From Firmicutes bacterium CAG:170 (GTDB lineage: Bacteria; Bacillota; Clostridia; Oscillospirales; Oscillospiraceae): a stretch of 18,107 bases of DNA. Where the stretch lies: assembly GCA_000436735.1 (NCBI GenBank), contig FR887184.1:17959-36065 (forward strand), given 5' to 3'. Positions within the stretch are counted from its first letter, which is position 1; each line of letters begins with the position of its first letter. Shown one piece after another: positions 6,770-13,774 of the stretch. Below the pieces are notes generated by a model that was given only the letters and a program-made list of their open reading frames with translations, had not been told where the DNA came from and did no database searches. The position numbers and the translations under genes were made by a program.

Positions 6770-7417
6770 TCATGGCGTCAACAGGCAAAAATGATTCTTT
6801 CGGAAGCGGAGCAGTCCCTCATCCCGCATCCGGCACAGCTCGCGCGAAAGCGCGCTGCGGTCGAGGCTCAGATAATCCGCCAGCTGCTGGCGGTCGAAGG
6901 GGATCTCGAATTCCCGGCTGCCGTGAAGCGCGGCCTGTCCGGAGAGATAGGTCAGGATGCGGCTGCGGACGCTCCGGGAGGACGTGCAGAAAATTCTCCC
7001 CGAGAGCGTCAGGTTTTTCTGTGCGCAGATGCGCAGCAGATTCTGTGTCAGTGCCGGATACCACGTTTTCTCGCGGCTCTCCGCACCGAGCAGACGCGGG
7101 ACGGAGAGGAACAGGATCTCCGCGTCCTCCGCCGCGACGGCGTCCACCATCATCGGCCCGGCGCACAGTGCATAGGACTCCGCAAAAATGCCGCCCGTCT
7201 CGATCAGGCTGAGGATGCTCCGGTCTCCCCAGAGCTGGCTGCACTCGATCTGCACGCTGCCCCGGCAGACAAGGCCGAACTGCGAAACGACGCCGCCTGC
7301 GCGCAGGATATATTCGCCGCGCCGGAAGCGCTTCCTCTGAAACGCGCCGCCCGCCTCCATCTGCGAAAGCTCCTCCGGCGTGATGCCGCGAAAAACCGGA
7401 TGCGAAAAAATTTCCAT
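6770..7417 (-). CDS. Crp/Fnr-family transcription regulator
   Basis: A 215-residue regulator. Residues about 5-115 form the cyclic-nucleotide-binding-like beta-roll (PVFRGITPEELSQM start; GEYILRAGGVVSQFGLVCRG). They are followed by the long dimer helix and a C-terminal winged helix-turn-helix (about 150-213), with recognition region DRQQLADYLSLDRSALSREL. No N-terminal Fnr-type Cys cluster is present, so direct [4Fe-4S] oxygen sensing as in Fnr is unlikely; haem or a small-molecule ligand is possible, as in HcpR-like proteins. The start at 7417 is backed by GAGAGGAC upstream. It diverges from two Cys-rich iron-sulfur/zinc proteins across a gap containing a perfect 14-bp palindrome, the natural candidate for its operator. 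In clostridia such genes often accompany the hybrid cluster protein (Hcp), absent here. Family certain, ligand unknown. Confidence 0.88.
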   Translation of the reverse strand: MEIFSHPVFRGITPEELSQMEAGGAFQRKRFRRGEYILRAGGVVSQFGLVCRGSVQIECSQLWGDRSILSLIETGGIFAESYALCAGPMMVDAVAAEDAEILFLSVPRLLGAESREKTWYPALTQNLLRICAQKNLTLSGRIFCTSSRSVRSRILTYLSGQAALHGSREFEIPFDRQQLADYLSLDRSALSRELCRMRDEGLLRFRKNHFCLLTP

Positions 7418-7434
7418 TGAAAAGTCCTCTCTCC

Positions 7435-7448
7435 GTTGCTATAGCAAC
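7435..7448. promoter_or_regulatory. Crp/Fnr-type operator palindrome
   Basis: A perfect palindrome GTTGCTATAGCAAC lies between the divergent regulator and its neighbours, 17 bases upstream of the regulator start codon. Its centre (7441/7442) is 41.5 bp from the predicted start of transcription at A7483 on the plus strand, the classic class II activator position. On the minus strand the same site could allow autoregulation. Confidence 0.7.
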
Positions 7449-7476
7449 TGAATTTCCAAACGTATTTTATTATAAT
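7448..7476 (+). promoter_or_regulatory. Activator-dependent-looking promoter of the Cys-protein pair
   Basis: A perfect TATAAT (7471-7476) has only CTGAAT (7448-7453) at the -35 position with 17-bp spacing. A poor -35 directly abutting the operator is what is expected when a Crp/Fnr protein recruits polymerase. The surrounding 25 bases are AT-rich. Confidence 0.6.
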
Positions 7477-7505
7477 GCAGCCATAGAGTCAAGGAGGTGC
7501 TGAAA

Positions 7506-7790
7506 ATGATTATGTCCGGTTGTCAGGGAAAGCCGCGCACACCGACGATTCTGGAGAAAAAATGCCCGCAATGCGGGCACGATATCGAAATGTTCTCCAT
7601 CGACACGGAGGCGCGCTGTGAAAACTGCGGCTTTGTCGCGTACAACGATACGCTCAGCTGTGTACAGTGGTGCAAATACGCGCGTCAGTGCGTCGGAGAC
7701 GAGATGTACGAGCAAATGATGAAAATTGCCGCGAAGCAGAAGGAAGAAGCGGCCGCACTGCGCAAGCAGAGACGGGAGGCAAATATATGA
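7506..7790 (+). CDS. Small Cys-rich zinc-ribbon/rubredoxin-like protein
   Basis: A 94-residue protein. The start is taken at ATG 7506, 8 bases after an excellent AAGGAGG; a GTG three codons earlier lies inside that ribosome site. Two CxxC knuckles, C20-C23 (CPQCGHD) and C38-C41 (CENCGF), form a likely zinc ribbon or rubredoxin-like metal site. A further set, C52, C56 and C62 in SCVQWCKYARQCVG, might hold a second metal or Fe-S cluster with C6. The C-terminal 25 residues are a charged helix (KQKEEAAALRKQRRE). Its stop overlaps the start of the ferredoxin-like gene (ATGA), so the two are translated together. I recall this Cys pattern in clostridial genes near hcp and Crp/Fnr genes; no biochemical role is established to my knowledge. 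It may be an electron carrier or metal sensor in nitrosative/oxidative stress. Confidence 0.8.
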   Translation: MIMSGCQGKPRTPTILEKKCPQCGHDIEMFSIDTEARCENCGFVAYNDTLSCVQWCKYARQCVGDEMYEQMMKIAAKQKEEAAALRKQRREANI

Positions 7791-8497
7791 AACGAAGGAT
7801 CATTCATATCGACGAGGAACGCTGCAACGGCTGCGGGGCCTGTGCCGCCGCGTGCCATGAGGGCGCGATCGGCATGGTGGACGGAAAGGCGAAGCTCCTG
7901 CGCGACGACTACTGCGACGGGCTGGGTGACTGCCTTCCGGCGTGCCCGGCCGACGCGATCACGTTCGTAGAGCGCGAGGCCGCCGCCTATGACGAGCAGG
8001 CCGTGCTTGCAAACAAGCAGGAGAAGGCTCAGGCGCAGCTGCACACGCACGGCGGCTGTCCGGGAAGCCGGATGCGCACCATGGCCCAGAGCGCGGAGGC
8101 TTCGGCTCCCGCCGCCTCCGGCGAGAGCGTATCCCGGCTCGCGCAGTGGCCCTGCCAGCTGAAGCTGGTCCCTGTGGGCGCGCCGTACTTTGACGGCGCA
8201 AAGCTGCTGGTCGCAGCGGACTGCACGGCCTACGCCTACGCGCGGATGCACGAGCAGTTCATGCGCGGGAAGGTGACGCTCATCGGCTGTCCGAAGCTCG
8301 ACGCCGTGGACTATTCGGAAAAGCTGACGCAGATCCTCCGCACGCACGAGATCCGGAGCGTCACCGTTGTGCGGATGGAGGTGCCGTGCTGCGGCGGGCT
8401 GGAATTCGCGGTCAGAACCGCGCTTCAAAGCTGCGGCAAGCTGATCCCATGGCAGACGGTCACGATCTCTGTGGACGGCAAAATTCTTGACGAGTAA
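7787..8497 (+). CDS. 2[4Fe-4S] ferredoxin-domain protein with Cys-rich C-terminal domain
   Basis: A 236-residue protein. The N-terminal 60 residues carry cluster ligands C13, C16, C19, C23 (CNGCGACAAAC) and C43, C49, C53 (CDGLGDCLPAC). The seven or eight Cys resemble bacterial two-cluster ferredoxins, with the second motif slightly altered (CX5CX3C). A charged Ala/Gln linker (60-120) leads to a domain with Cys at 91, 123, 146, 168, 201, 202 and 216, including HGGCPGS and VPCCGG, which may bind another metal or cluster. It is a soluble, cytoplasmic redox protein, presumably transferring electrons. It overlaps the upstream zinc-ribbon gene by four bases. In related genomes this protein is commonly found near Hcp; here thymidine kinase follows after a terminator, so its partner may be encoded elsewhere. 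Partner and pathway are inferred only. Confidence 0.85.
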   Translation: MKRRIIHIDEERCNGCGACAAACHEGAIGMVDGKAKLLRDDYCDGLGDCLPACPADAITFVEREAAAYDEQAVLANKQEKAQAQLHTHGGCPGSRMRTMAQSAEASAPAASGESVSRLAQWPCQLKLVPVGAPYFDGAKLLVAADCTAYAYARMHEQFMRGKVTLIGCPKLDAVDYSEKLTQILRTHEIRSVTVVRMEVPCCGGLEFAVRTALQSCGKLIPWQTVTISVDGKILDE

Positions 8498-8517
8498 ACG
8501 CAAAAGCATACAGGAAC

Positions 8518-8552
8518 GGGCCGCGCCTTGGTCTTTCAGGGCGCGGCCCTTT
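8518..8552 (+). terminator. Intrinsic terminator after the ferredoxin gene
   Basis: A 10-bp perfect GC-rich stem GGGCCGCGCC/GGCGCGGCCC (8518-8527 and 8540-8549) with a 12-base loop and only a short TTTG tail. The stem is strong and the T run weak, so some read-through is possible. Confidence 0.75.
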
Positions 8553-8632
8553 GTGCGCGCGGCGCAGACAGCGCGGCATTGGGCGGGCACTGTAATGCCG
8601 CTGTAGGAAAAATTCACAAAAAAGACTTCCTT

Positions 8633-8660
8633 TTGGCGGCAAAGTCCTGTATAATATAAT
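8633..8660 (+). promoter_or_regulatory. Promoter of the nucleoside salvage operon
   Basis: TTGGCG (8633-8638), 16 bp, TATAAT (8655-8660). A second TATAAT overlaps at 8650-8655 but has only TTCCTT at its -35 position. Transcription is predicted near 8667, inside the inverted repeat described next. Confidence 0.75.
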
Positions 8661-8680
8661 TGCACACTGTCCCTGTGCAA
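8660..8680. promoter_or_regulatory. Inverted repeat at the salvage-operon start site (candidate operator)
   Basis: TTGCACA (8660-8666) and TGTGCAA (8674-8680) are perfect inverted arms with a 7-base spacer (CTGTCCC). The left arm begins on the last base of the -10 hexamer and covers the predicted start of transcription, so a repressor bound here would block initiation. A DeoR/LacI-type nucleoside repressor is plausible, but no such gene is in the window. Confidence 0.45.
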
Positions 8681-8708
8681 AAAACAGTGGACGGGAGAAG
8701 GAGAAGAA

Positions 8709-9323
8709 ATGGCAAAGCTTTATTTCAAATATGGCGCGATGGGCAGCTCCAAAACAGCGACGGCGCTCATTACCAAATACAATTATGAAGAGCGCGGAAT
8801 GAAGGTCTGGCTCATCAAGCCCGCCGCCGATCAGCGCGACGGGGCCTTCACGCTCAAGAGCCGCATCGGCCTGACCGCCGAGGCGGAATCCGTCTCGCCG
8901 GAGAAGGACATCAGCGAGCTTTATAAAAACCGCGAGCGGGCCGACGTCATCATCGTGGACGAGTGCCAGTTCATGACCACCGCGCAGATCGATCAGCTGC
9001 GCTGGCTGGTCGACCGGGAGGATCTTCCGGTCCTCTGCTTCGGCCTGCGGACCGACTTCCGGACGCAGCTTTTCCCCGGCAGCCGGCGGCTTTTCGAGCT
9101 GGCGGACTCCATCACCGAGATCAAGACCATCTGCGACTGCGGCCGGAAGGCCACGACCAACGCCCGCATCAGCCCGGAGGGCTACGTCCTGACGGAGGGC
9201 GATCAGGTGTTCCTCGGCGGCAACGACAGCTACATCGCCATGTGCCATAAATGCTATCAGGACTATATTTCACAGCATAGAAAGGTGGAACTACTCCATG
9301 GAAATGAAAGAGATCCTCAGTAA
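8709..9323 (+). CDS. tdk: Thymidine kinase
   Basis: A 204-residue cytoplasmic enzyme transferring phosphate from ATP to thymidine (and deoxyuridine). The Walker A loop is GAMGSSKT (9-16). The catalytic acid is E85 within IIVDECQF, where D84 also helps hold magnesium. The lasso domain has a structural zinc site from C142, C144 (CDCG) and C179, C182 (CHKC). Length is typical of type II thymidine kinases. AGAAGGAG precedes the start, and the gene leads a five-gene salvage operon. Its last 26 bases overlap the start of deoC in another frame, so termination and re-initiation are probably coupled. The last dozen residues encoded in that overlap are not conserved in type and probably carry no function. 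Confidence 0.95.
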   Translation: MAKLYFKYGAMGSSKTATALITKYNYEERGMKVWLIKPAADQRDGAFTLKSRIGLTAEAESVSPEKDISELYKNRERADVIIVDECQFMTTAQIDQLRWLVDREDLPVLCFGLRTDFRTQLFPGSRRLFELADSITEIKTICDCGRKATTNARISPEGYVLTEGDQVFLGGNDSYIAMCHKCYQDYISQHRKVELLHGNERDPQ

Positions 9324-9960
9324 GGTCGATCATACGCTCCTCAGCCAGAGTGCGACCTGGGAACAGATCAAGGCCATCTGCGACGACGGCATGAAGTATC
9401 ATACCGCCTCCGTCTGCATCCCCGCGTCCTATGTGAAGCAGGCGGCGGACTATGTGGACGGCAAGCTCCCCATCTGCACCGTCATCGGCTTCCCGAACGG
9501 CTACGACACAACGAAGGCCAAATGCTTCGAGGCCTCCGACGCCGTCGAAAACGGCGCGCAGGAGGTCGATATGGTCATCAACATCGGCTGGGTCAAGGAT
9601 CAGAAATGGGACGCTCTGCTTGAAGAGATCAAAGCCGTCAAGGCCGCCTGCCGCGGCAGGCTCCTGAAGGTCATCATCGAGACCTGCCTGCTGACGGACG
9701 ACGAGAAAATCAAGATGTGCGAGATCGTCTCCGCCTCCGGCGCGGACTACATCAAGACCTCGACCGGCTTCTCCACCGCGGGCGCGACGTTCCACGACGT
9801 GGAGCTGTTTGCGGCGCATGTCACGAACGGCGTGAAGATCAAGGCCGCGGGCGGCATTTCCTCCATCGCGGATGCAGAGAAATTCATCGAGCTTGGCGCT
9901 TCGAGACTCGGCACCAGCCGCATCGTCAAGATCGTCAAGCAGCAGGAAGCCGAAAAATAA
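9298..9960 (+). CDS. deoC: Deoxyribose-phosphate aldolase
   Basis: A 220-residue class I aldolase that cleaves 2-deoxyribose-5-phosphate into glyceraldehyde-3-phosphate and acetaldehyde. The TIM-barrel catalytic residues are all present: general acid/base D91 (EVDMVINIG), Schiff-base K153 (GADYIKTSTGF) and the second lysine K182 (KIKAAGGIS), with the phosphate-binding KAAGGI segment. ATG at 9298 is preceded by AAAGGTGG; a second ATG at 9304 is equally usable and changes only two residues. The gene overlaps tdk by 26 bases and is followed after 21 bases by deoD. It is the catabolic exit of the operon: carbon from deoxynucleosides enters glycolysis here. Confidence 0.96.
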   Translation: MEMKEILSKVDHTLLSQSATWEQIKAICDDGMKYHTASVCIPASYVKQAADYVDGKLPICTVIGFPNGYDTTKAKCFEASDAVENGAQEVDMVINIGWVKDQKWDALLEEIKAVKAACRGRLLKVIIETCLLTDDEKIKMCEIVSASGADYIKTSTGFSTAGATFHDVELFAAHVTNGVKIKAAGGISSIADAEKFIELGASRLGTSRIVKIVKQQEAEK

Positions 9961-9981
9961 TCACCGAAAGGAAGCGAAATC

Positions 9982-10725
9982 ATGGCCAATTATCCGACCC
10001 CTCACATCGGCGCCCGGCCCGGCGACTTCGGACAGACTGTCCTGATGCCCGGCGATCCGCTGCGCTCGAAATTCATCGCGGAAAATTTCCTGACCGATCC
10101 CGTGCTCGTCAACAACGTCCGGGGCGTTCAGGGCTACACCGGCACCTATGACGGCGTGCGCGTCTCCGTCATGGCCTCCGGCATGGGTATGCCGTCCATC
10201 GGCATTTACTCGTGGGAGCTGTTCACGGTCTACGGCGTGGAGAACATCCTGCGCATCGGCTCCGCCGGCGCGCTGGCCGACGAGCTTCAGCTCCGGGACA
10301 TCGTCATCGCGCAGGGCGCCTGCACCGACTCCAGCTGGGCGGGCCAGTACCATCTGCCCGGCACGTTCGCGCCGATCGCCGATTTCCGCTTCCTGCGCAC
10401 CTGCGTTGACATCGCAGAGGAAATGGGCGCGCGCTATCAGGTCGGTAACCTGCTGTCCTCCGACCGCTTCTACGGCGACGACGGCGGCGTGCCCGAGGCG
10501 CTTCAGGCCAATCTTGCGTGGAAAAAGATGGGCGTTATGGCCATCGAGATGGAGGCCGCCGCGCTGTATATGAACGCGGCCCGCTGCGGCAAGCGCGCGC
10601 TGGCCGTCTGCACGATCTCCGACCACATCCTGCGCCACGAATACTGCACCGCCGAGGAGCGGCAGAACTCCTTCACGCAGATGATGGAGCTTGCGCTCCG
10701 CACGGCCGTGAAGCTCGAAAAATAA
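9982..10725 (+). CDS. deoD: Purine-nucleoside phosphorylase, DeoD (hexameric) type
   Basis: A 247-residue enzyme splitting purine (deoxy)nucleosides with phosphate into base and (deoxy)ribose-1-phosphate. Features of the hexameric class are H8 (TPHIGA), a phosphate loop MPGDPLRSKF (22-31), RIGSAGAL (91-98), the ribose-binding AIEMEAAALY (187-196), and the catalytic D214 of TISDHI, with charged residues following in RHEYCTAEERQ. AAAGGAAG stands ahead of the ATG. It feeds sugar phosphates to DeoB and DeoC encoded on either side. The 55-base gap to deoB holds a perfect hairpin that could partly terminate or protect the transcript. Hexameric-type enzymes accept adenosine and 6-oxopurines; the exact preference cannot be read off. 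Confidence 0.95.
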   Translation: MANYPTPHIGARPGDFGQTVLMPGDPLRSKFIAENFLTDPVLVNNVRGVQGYTGTYDGVRVSVMASGMGMPSIGIYSWELFTVYGVENILRIGSAGALADELQLRDIVIAQGACTDSSWAGQYHLPGTFAPIADFRFLRTCVDIAEEMGARYQVGNLLSSDRFYGDDGGVPEALQANLAWKKMGVMAIEMEAAALYMNAARCGKRALAVCTISDHILRHEYCTAEERQNSFTQMMELALRTAVKLEK

Positions 10726-10730
10726 CGAAG

Positions 10731-10754
10731 GTGCGCCGCATTGCGGCGCACTTT
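10731..10754 (+). terminator. Intra-operon hairpin between deoD and deoB
   Basis: A 9-bp perfect stem GTGCGCCGC/GCGGCGCAC (10731-10739 and 10743-10751) with an ATT loop is followed only by TTTG. Placed 5 bases after the deoD stop, it may act as a weak attenuator or as a stabilising 3' structure, lowering or separating deoB-cdd expression. Confidence 0.45.
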
Positions 10755-10780
10755 GTCACCCTGAAAAAAGGAGCAATCGT

Positions 10781-11941
10781 ATGAAGCGTGTTTTTCTGAT
10801 CGTACTCGATTCCTGCGGCATCGGCTATGAGCCGGATGCCGACAAGTTCGGCGATGTGGGCGCGAACACCCTGCGCACCTGCGCGGCCTCGCCGGAATTC
10901 CACATGGACAACCTGATCTCGATGGGCCTCGGCCATCTGGACGGCGTGGACTACCTGCCGAAGTCCCCGGAGCTGCACGGCGCGTTCGCGCGGCTTCAGG
11001 AGCGCTCGATGGGCAAGGACACCACCATCGGCCACTGGGAGCTTGCAGGCATCGTCTCTCCGGAGCCGCTGCCGACCTACCCCAACGGCTTCCCGGCGGA
11101 GGTCATGGACGCCTTCTCCGCACAGACGGGCCGCGGCTGGCTCTGCAACAAGCCGTATTCCGGCACGGACGTGATCCGCGACTACGGCGACGAGCATATC
11201 CAGACCGGCAAGCTCATCGTCTACACCTCCGCCGACTCCGTGTTCCAGATCGCCGCGCATGAGGCGGTCGTTCCGCCGGAGCAGCTTTATGAATACTGCC
11301 GTATCGCGCGCAGGATCCTGCGCGGCAAGCACGGCGTCGGCCGCGTCATTGCCCGTCCGTTCGACGGCGAGTGGCCGTATCACCGCACGACGCGCCGCCA
11401 TGACTTCTCGCTCGAGCCGCCGGCGCAGACGCTGCTGGACGCAGTGAAGGCAGCCGGGAAGGATGTCATCGCCGTCGGCAAGATCCACGACATTTTCGCG
11501 GGCGAGGGCATGACCGAATTCACCTACACCACCGGCAACACCGACGGTCTGGCCAAAACGCTGGCGCTCGCCGGGCGCGATTTCGAGGGTCTTTGCTTCG
11601 TAAATCTGGTAGACTTTGATATGCTCTACGGCCACCGCCGCAATCCGGACGGCTACGCCGCCGCGCTGACGGAGTTCGACCGCTGGCTGCCCGGCTTCCT
11701 CGCAAAGCTCGGTGACGACGACTGCGTCATCATCACCGCCGACCACGGCTGCGACCCCGGCTATACAAAGCACACCGACCACACCCGCGAGTATATCCCC
11801 ATGATCGCGCTGGGCAAAAAGGTCCGTCCGGTCGATCTGGGAACGCGCGTGGGCTTCTGCGACATCGGCGCGACCGTCGCCGAGCTTCTTGGCGCACAGC
11901 TGGACACGCCGGGCCGCAGCTTTGCAAGGGAGCTTCTCTGA
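10781..11941 (+). CDS. deoB: Phosphopentomutase
   Basis: A 386-residue member of the alkaline-phosphatase superfamily that converts (deoxy)ribose-1-phosphate to the 5-phosphate, linking DeoD to DeoC. Metal and catalytic motifs are D10 in IVLDSCGIG, the phosphothreonine region GKDTTIGHWE (T81/T82), NLVDFDMLYGHR in the second half, and TADHGCDP followed by TKHTDHTREY for the two-manganese site. Length equals that of the usual bacterial enzyme, with a cap domain in the middle third. AAAAGGAGC is its ribosome site. Thirty-one bases separate it from cdd, which has its own strong ribosome site. Confidence 0.96.
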   Translation: MKRVFLIVLDSCGIGYEPDADKFGDVGANTLRTCAASPEFHMDNLISMGLGHLDGVDYLPKSPELHGAFARLQERSMGKDTTIGHWELAGIVSPEPLPTYPNGFPAEVMDAFSAQTGRGWLCNKPYSGTDVIRDYGDEHIQTGKLIVYTSADSVFQIAAHEAVVPPEQLYEYCRIARRILRGKHGVGRVIARPFDGEWPYHRTTRRHDFSLEPPAQTLLDAVKAAGKDVIAVGKIHDIFAGEGMTEFTYTTGNTDGLAKTLALAGRDFEGLCFVNLVDFDMLYGHRRNPDGYAAALTEFDRWLPGFLAKLGDDDCVIITADHGCDPGYTKHTDHTREYIPMIALGKKVRPVDLGTRVGFCDIGATVAELLGAQLDTPGRSFARELL

Positions 11942-11972
11942 CATGACAATCAAAAATGAGGAGGATATCATT

Positions 11973-12401
11973 ATGACACCGGTCAAGCTGATCCGTCGGG
12001 CAAAGGAAGCCATGCAGCACGCATATACCCCTTATTCCAACTTCAAGGTCGGCGCGGCGCTGCTCACGGCGGAGGGAAAGGTCTATCTGGGCTGCAACAT
12101 CGAAAACGCGGCCTACAGCCCGTCGAACTGCGCCGAACGCACGGCGTTCTTCAAGGCGGTCTACGAGGGTGAGCGGAATTTTACGGCCATCGCCGTGGTG
12201 GGCGGAAGGAACGGCGTGATCGAGGATATCTTCCCGCCCTGCGGCGTCTGCCGTCAGGTGATGCAGGAGTTCTGCGGCCCGGATTTCATGATCTACATGG
12301 GCCGCTCGGATGACAGCTATGTGGCCGTCCGGCTGGAGGACTTCCTCCCCTACGGCTTCAGCGCCGGGAAGTATATGAAAGAAACGCAAAAAACTGAATA
12401 A
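11973..12401 (+). CDS. cdd: Cytidine deaminase
   Basis: A 142-residue tetrameric-type zinc enzyme converting cytidine and deoxycytidine to (deoxy)uridine. Zinc ligands C53, C90 and C93 and the proton-shuttling E55 are in NCAERTAFF and PPCGVCRQ; the substrate motif GCNIENAAY (40-48) is also intact. I set the start at ATG 11973: GAGGAGG lies 8 bases upstream and the protein then begins at the family's usual point. An ATG 30 bases earlier (11943) has no ribosome site and would add a non-conserved tail. It is the last gene of the salvage operon. No strong terminator follows; the next gene has its own promoter 33 bases on. Confidence 0.95.
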   Translation: MTPVKLIRRAKEAMQHAYTPYSNFKVGAALLTAEGKVYLGCNIENAAYSPSNCAERTAFFKAVYEGERNFTAIAVVGGRNGVIEDIFPPCGVCRQVMQEFCGPDFMIYMGRSDDSYVAVRLEDFLPYGFSAGKYMKETQKTE

Positions 12402-12433
12402 ATATCCAAGCTGCGTTTTTTTCCGGCAAAAGG

Positions 12434-12462
12434 TTGATTTTTCACGGGAAATGTGATATGTT
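12434..12462 (+). promoter_or_regulatory. Promoter of the BMP lipoprotein gene
   Basis: TTGATT (12434-12439), 17 bp, TATGTT (12457-12462). Transcription should begin close to 12469. A read-through contribution from the upstream salvage operon is likely, because only a weak inverted repeat separates them. Confidence 0.7.
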
Positions 12463-12468
12463 GAAACA

Positions 12469-12482
12469 ACAGCGAAAGCTGT
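12469..12482 (+). other. GNRA-capped hairpin at the predicted 5' end of the lipoprotein mRNA
   Basis: ACAGC-GAAA-GCTGT (12469-12482) makes a 5-bp stem closed by a GAAA tetraloop exactly where the transcript should begin. Such 5' stem-loops are known to slow mRNA decay in bacteria; here the role is inferred. It is followed by an AT-rich leader and TGGAGGAA ahead of the ATG. Confidence 0.45.
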
Positions 12483-12512
12483 GATTTTACAAATTTAATG
12501 GAGGAATAAACA

Positions 12513-13751
12513 ATGAAGAAGATTCTTGCGCTTCTGCTTGCAGTCGTCATGGTTCTTTCTCTGGTTGCCTGCGCGACCACCGAGAAGCCCGATGATAAGG
12601 CTCCCGCAGACAACACTCCTGCCGACAATACCCCGGCAGAGCAGCCCGAAGAGACTCCGGCCGAGCAGCCCGAGCAGCCTGAGGAGACCCCGGCTGAGCA
12701 GCCCGAGGAGACTCCGGCTGAGTCCGATTACGCCGTCGCTATGATCACCGACTACGGCGATATCACCGACCAGTCCTTCAACCAGACCACCTATGAGGCC
12801 TGCAAGGAATTCTGCGAGGCCAACGGCGTCAAGTTCAACTACTTCAAGCCCGCCGGTGACAACACCGCTGACCGTGTCGCCATGATCGAAAAGGCGATCG
12901 ACGAAGGCTACAATGTCGTCGTTATGCCCGGCTACGCTTTCGGCGAAGCCATCAAGGAAACTGCTGAGAGCAACTCCGACACCACCTTCATCGCTCTGGA
13001 CGTCGGCGCCGGCGACCTCGGCGAGGACTATGTCGTTCCCGCAAACCTCTACTGCGCGGTTTATCAGGAAGAGCTCTGCGGCTACATGGCTGGCTACACA
13101 GCTGTCAAGCTGGGCTACACCAAGCTCGGCTTCCTCGGCGGCATGGCTGTCCCGGCAGTCGTTCGTTACGGCTACGGCTATGTGCAGGGCGTTGACGCTG
13201 CTGCAAAGGAACTCGACATCACGGTCGATCTGAAGTACGCTTACGGCAACCAGTTCTCCGGCGACGCTGACATCACCGCTGCAATGGACACCTGGTATCA
13301 GGGCGGCACCGAGATCGTCTTTGCCTGCGGCGGCGGCATCTACACCTCCGCAGCGGAAGCTGCTGCCAAGGTCGGCGGCAAGGTCATCGGCGTTGACGTT
13401 GACCAGAAGGGCATCATCGACGGCAGCTACGGCGAAGGCATGACTGTTACCTCCGCTATGAAGGGCCTTGCCCCCACCGTCAAGCATTTGCTCTCCGAAG
13501 TCCTGGCTGGCAACTTCGCCAACTACGGCGGCAAGATCGACACTCTGGGCCTCGTCTCCGCGAACCCGGAAGAGAACTATGTCCAGATCCCGACTGCCAG
13601 CACGCAGTTTGAGGACGGCAAGTTCACCGCTGACGACTACGCAGCTCTCGTCGCTGCCATGTTCGACGGCACTGTCACCGTTTCCAACGACATCACGGCT
13701 ATGCCCGCTGTCACCAACGTCAATGTTGAGGACCTCGGCAACCTGAAGTAA
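12513..13751 (+). CDS. BMP family (PnrA-like) nucleoside-binding lipoprotein
   Basis: A 412-residue lipoprotein. The signal peptide MKKILALLLAVVMVLSLVAC ends in a lipobox with lipidated C20. A Pro/Glu/Thr-rich spacer with imperfect EQPEETPA repeats (about 40-70) sets the binding domain away from the membrane. The domain starts with the BMP signature ITDYGDITDQSFN (78-90) and includes FACGGGIYTSA and VIGVDVDQ. Members capture purine or other nucleosides for ABC importers. Position straight after tdk-deoC-deoD-deoB-cdd fits nucleoside uptake. However, no ATPase or permease gene follows; a strong terminator ends the unit, so it must share a transporter coded elsewhere or act as a sensor. Codons are richer in GCT/CTG and common tRNA choices than neighbouring genes, suggesting strong expression. 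Confidence 0.92.
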   Translation: MKKILALLLAVVMVLSLVACATTEKPDDKAPADNTPADNTPAEQPEETPAEQPEQPEETPAEQPEETPAESDYAVAMITDYGDITDQSFNQTTYEACKEFCEANGVKFNYFKPAGDNTADRVAMIEKAIDEGYNVVVMPGYAFGEAIKETAESNSDTTFIALDVGAGDLGEDYVVPANLYCAVYQEELCGYMAGYTAVKLGYTKLGFLGGMAVPAVVRYGYGYVQGVDAAAKELDITVDLKYAYGNQFSGDADITAAMDTWYQGGTEIVFACGGGIYTSAAEAAAKVGGKVIGVDVDQKGIIDGSYGEGMTVTSAMKGLAPTVKHLLSEVLAGNFANYGGKIDTLGLVSANPEENYVQIPTASTQFEDGKFTADDYAALVAAMFDGTVTVSNDITAMPAVTNVNVEDLGNLK

Positions 13752-13774
13752 TTCTTCAAACGCTGTCCTATCGA

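Noticed and set aside
7497..7505. GTG start for the zinc-ribbon-like protein
   Set aside because: The GTG is part of the AAGGAGGTG ribosome site that serves the ATG at 7506.
11943..11972. Earlier start for cytidine deaminase
   Set aside because: No ribosome site ahead of 11943, whereas GAGGAGG is ideally placed for 11973.
12382..12421. Terminator after cdd (AAACGCA/TGCGTTT arms, T run)
   Set aside because: Only 7 AT-rich base pairs around a 23-base loop that overlaps the stop codon; too weak to call, though slight termination is possible.
12619..12725. CRISPR-like or other DNA repeat array in the BMP gene
   Set aside because: The repeats are short imperfect codon repeats coding for a Pro/Glu/Thr spacer, in frame and without spacer units.
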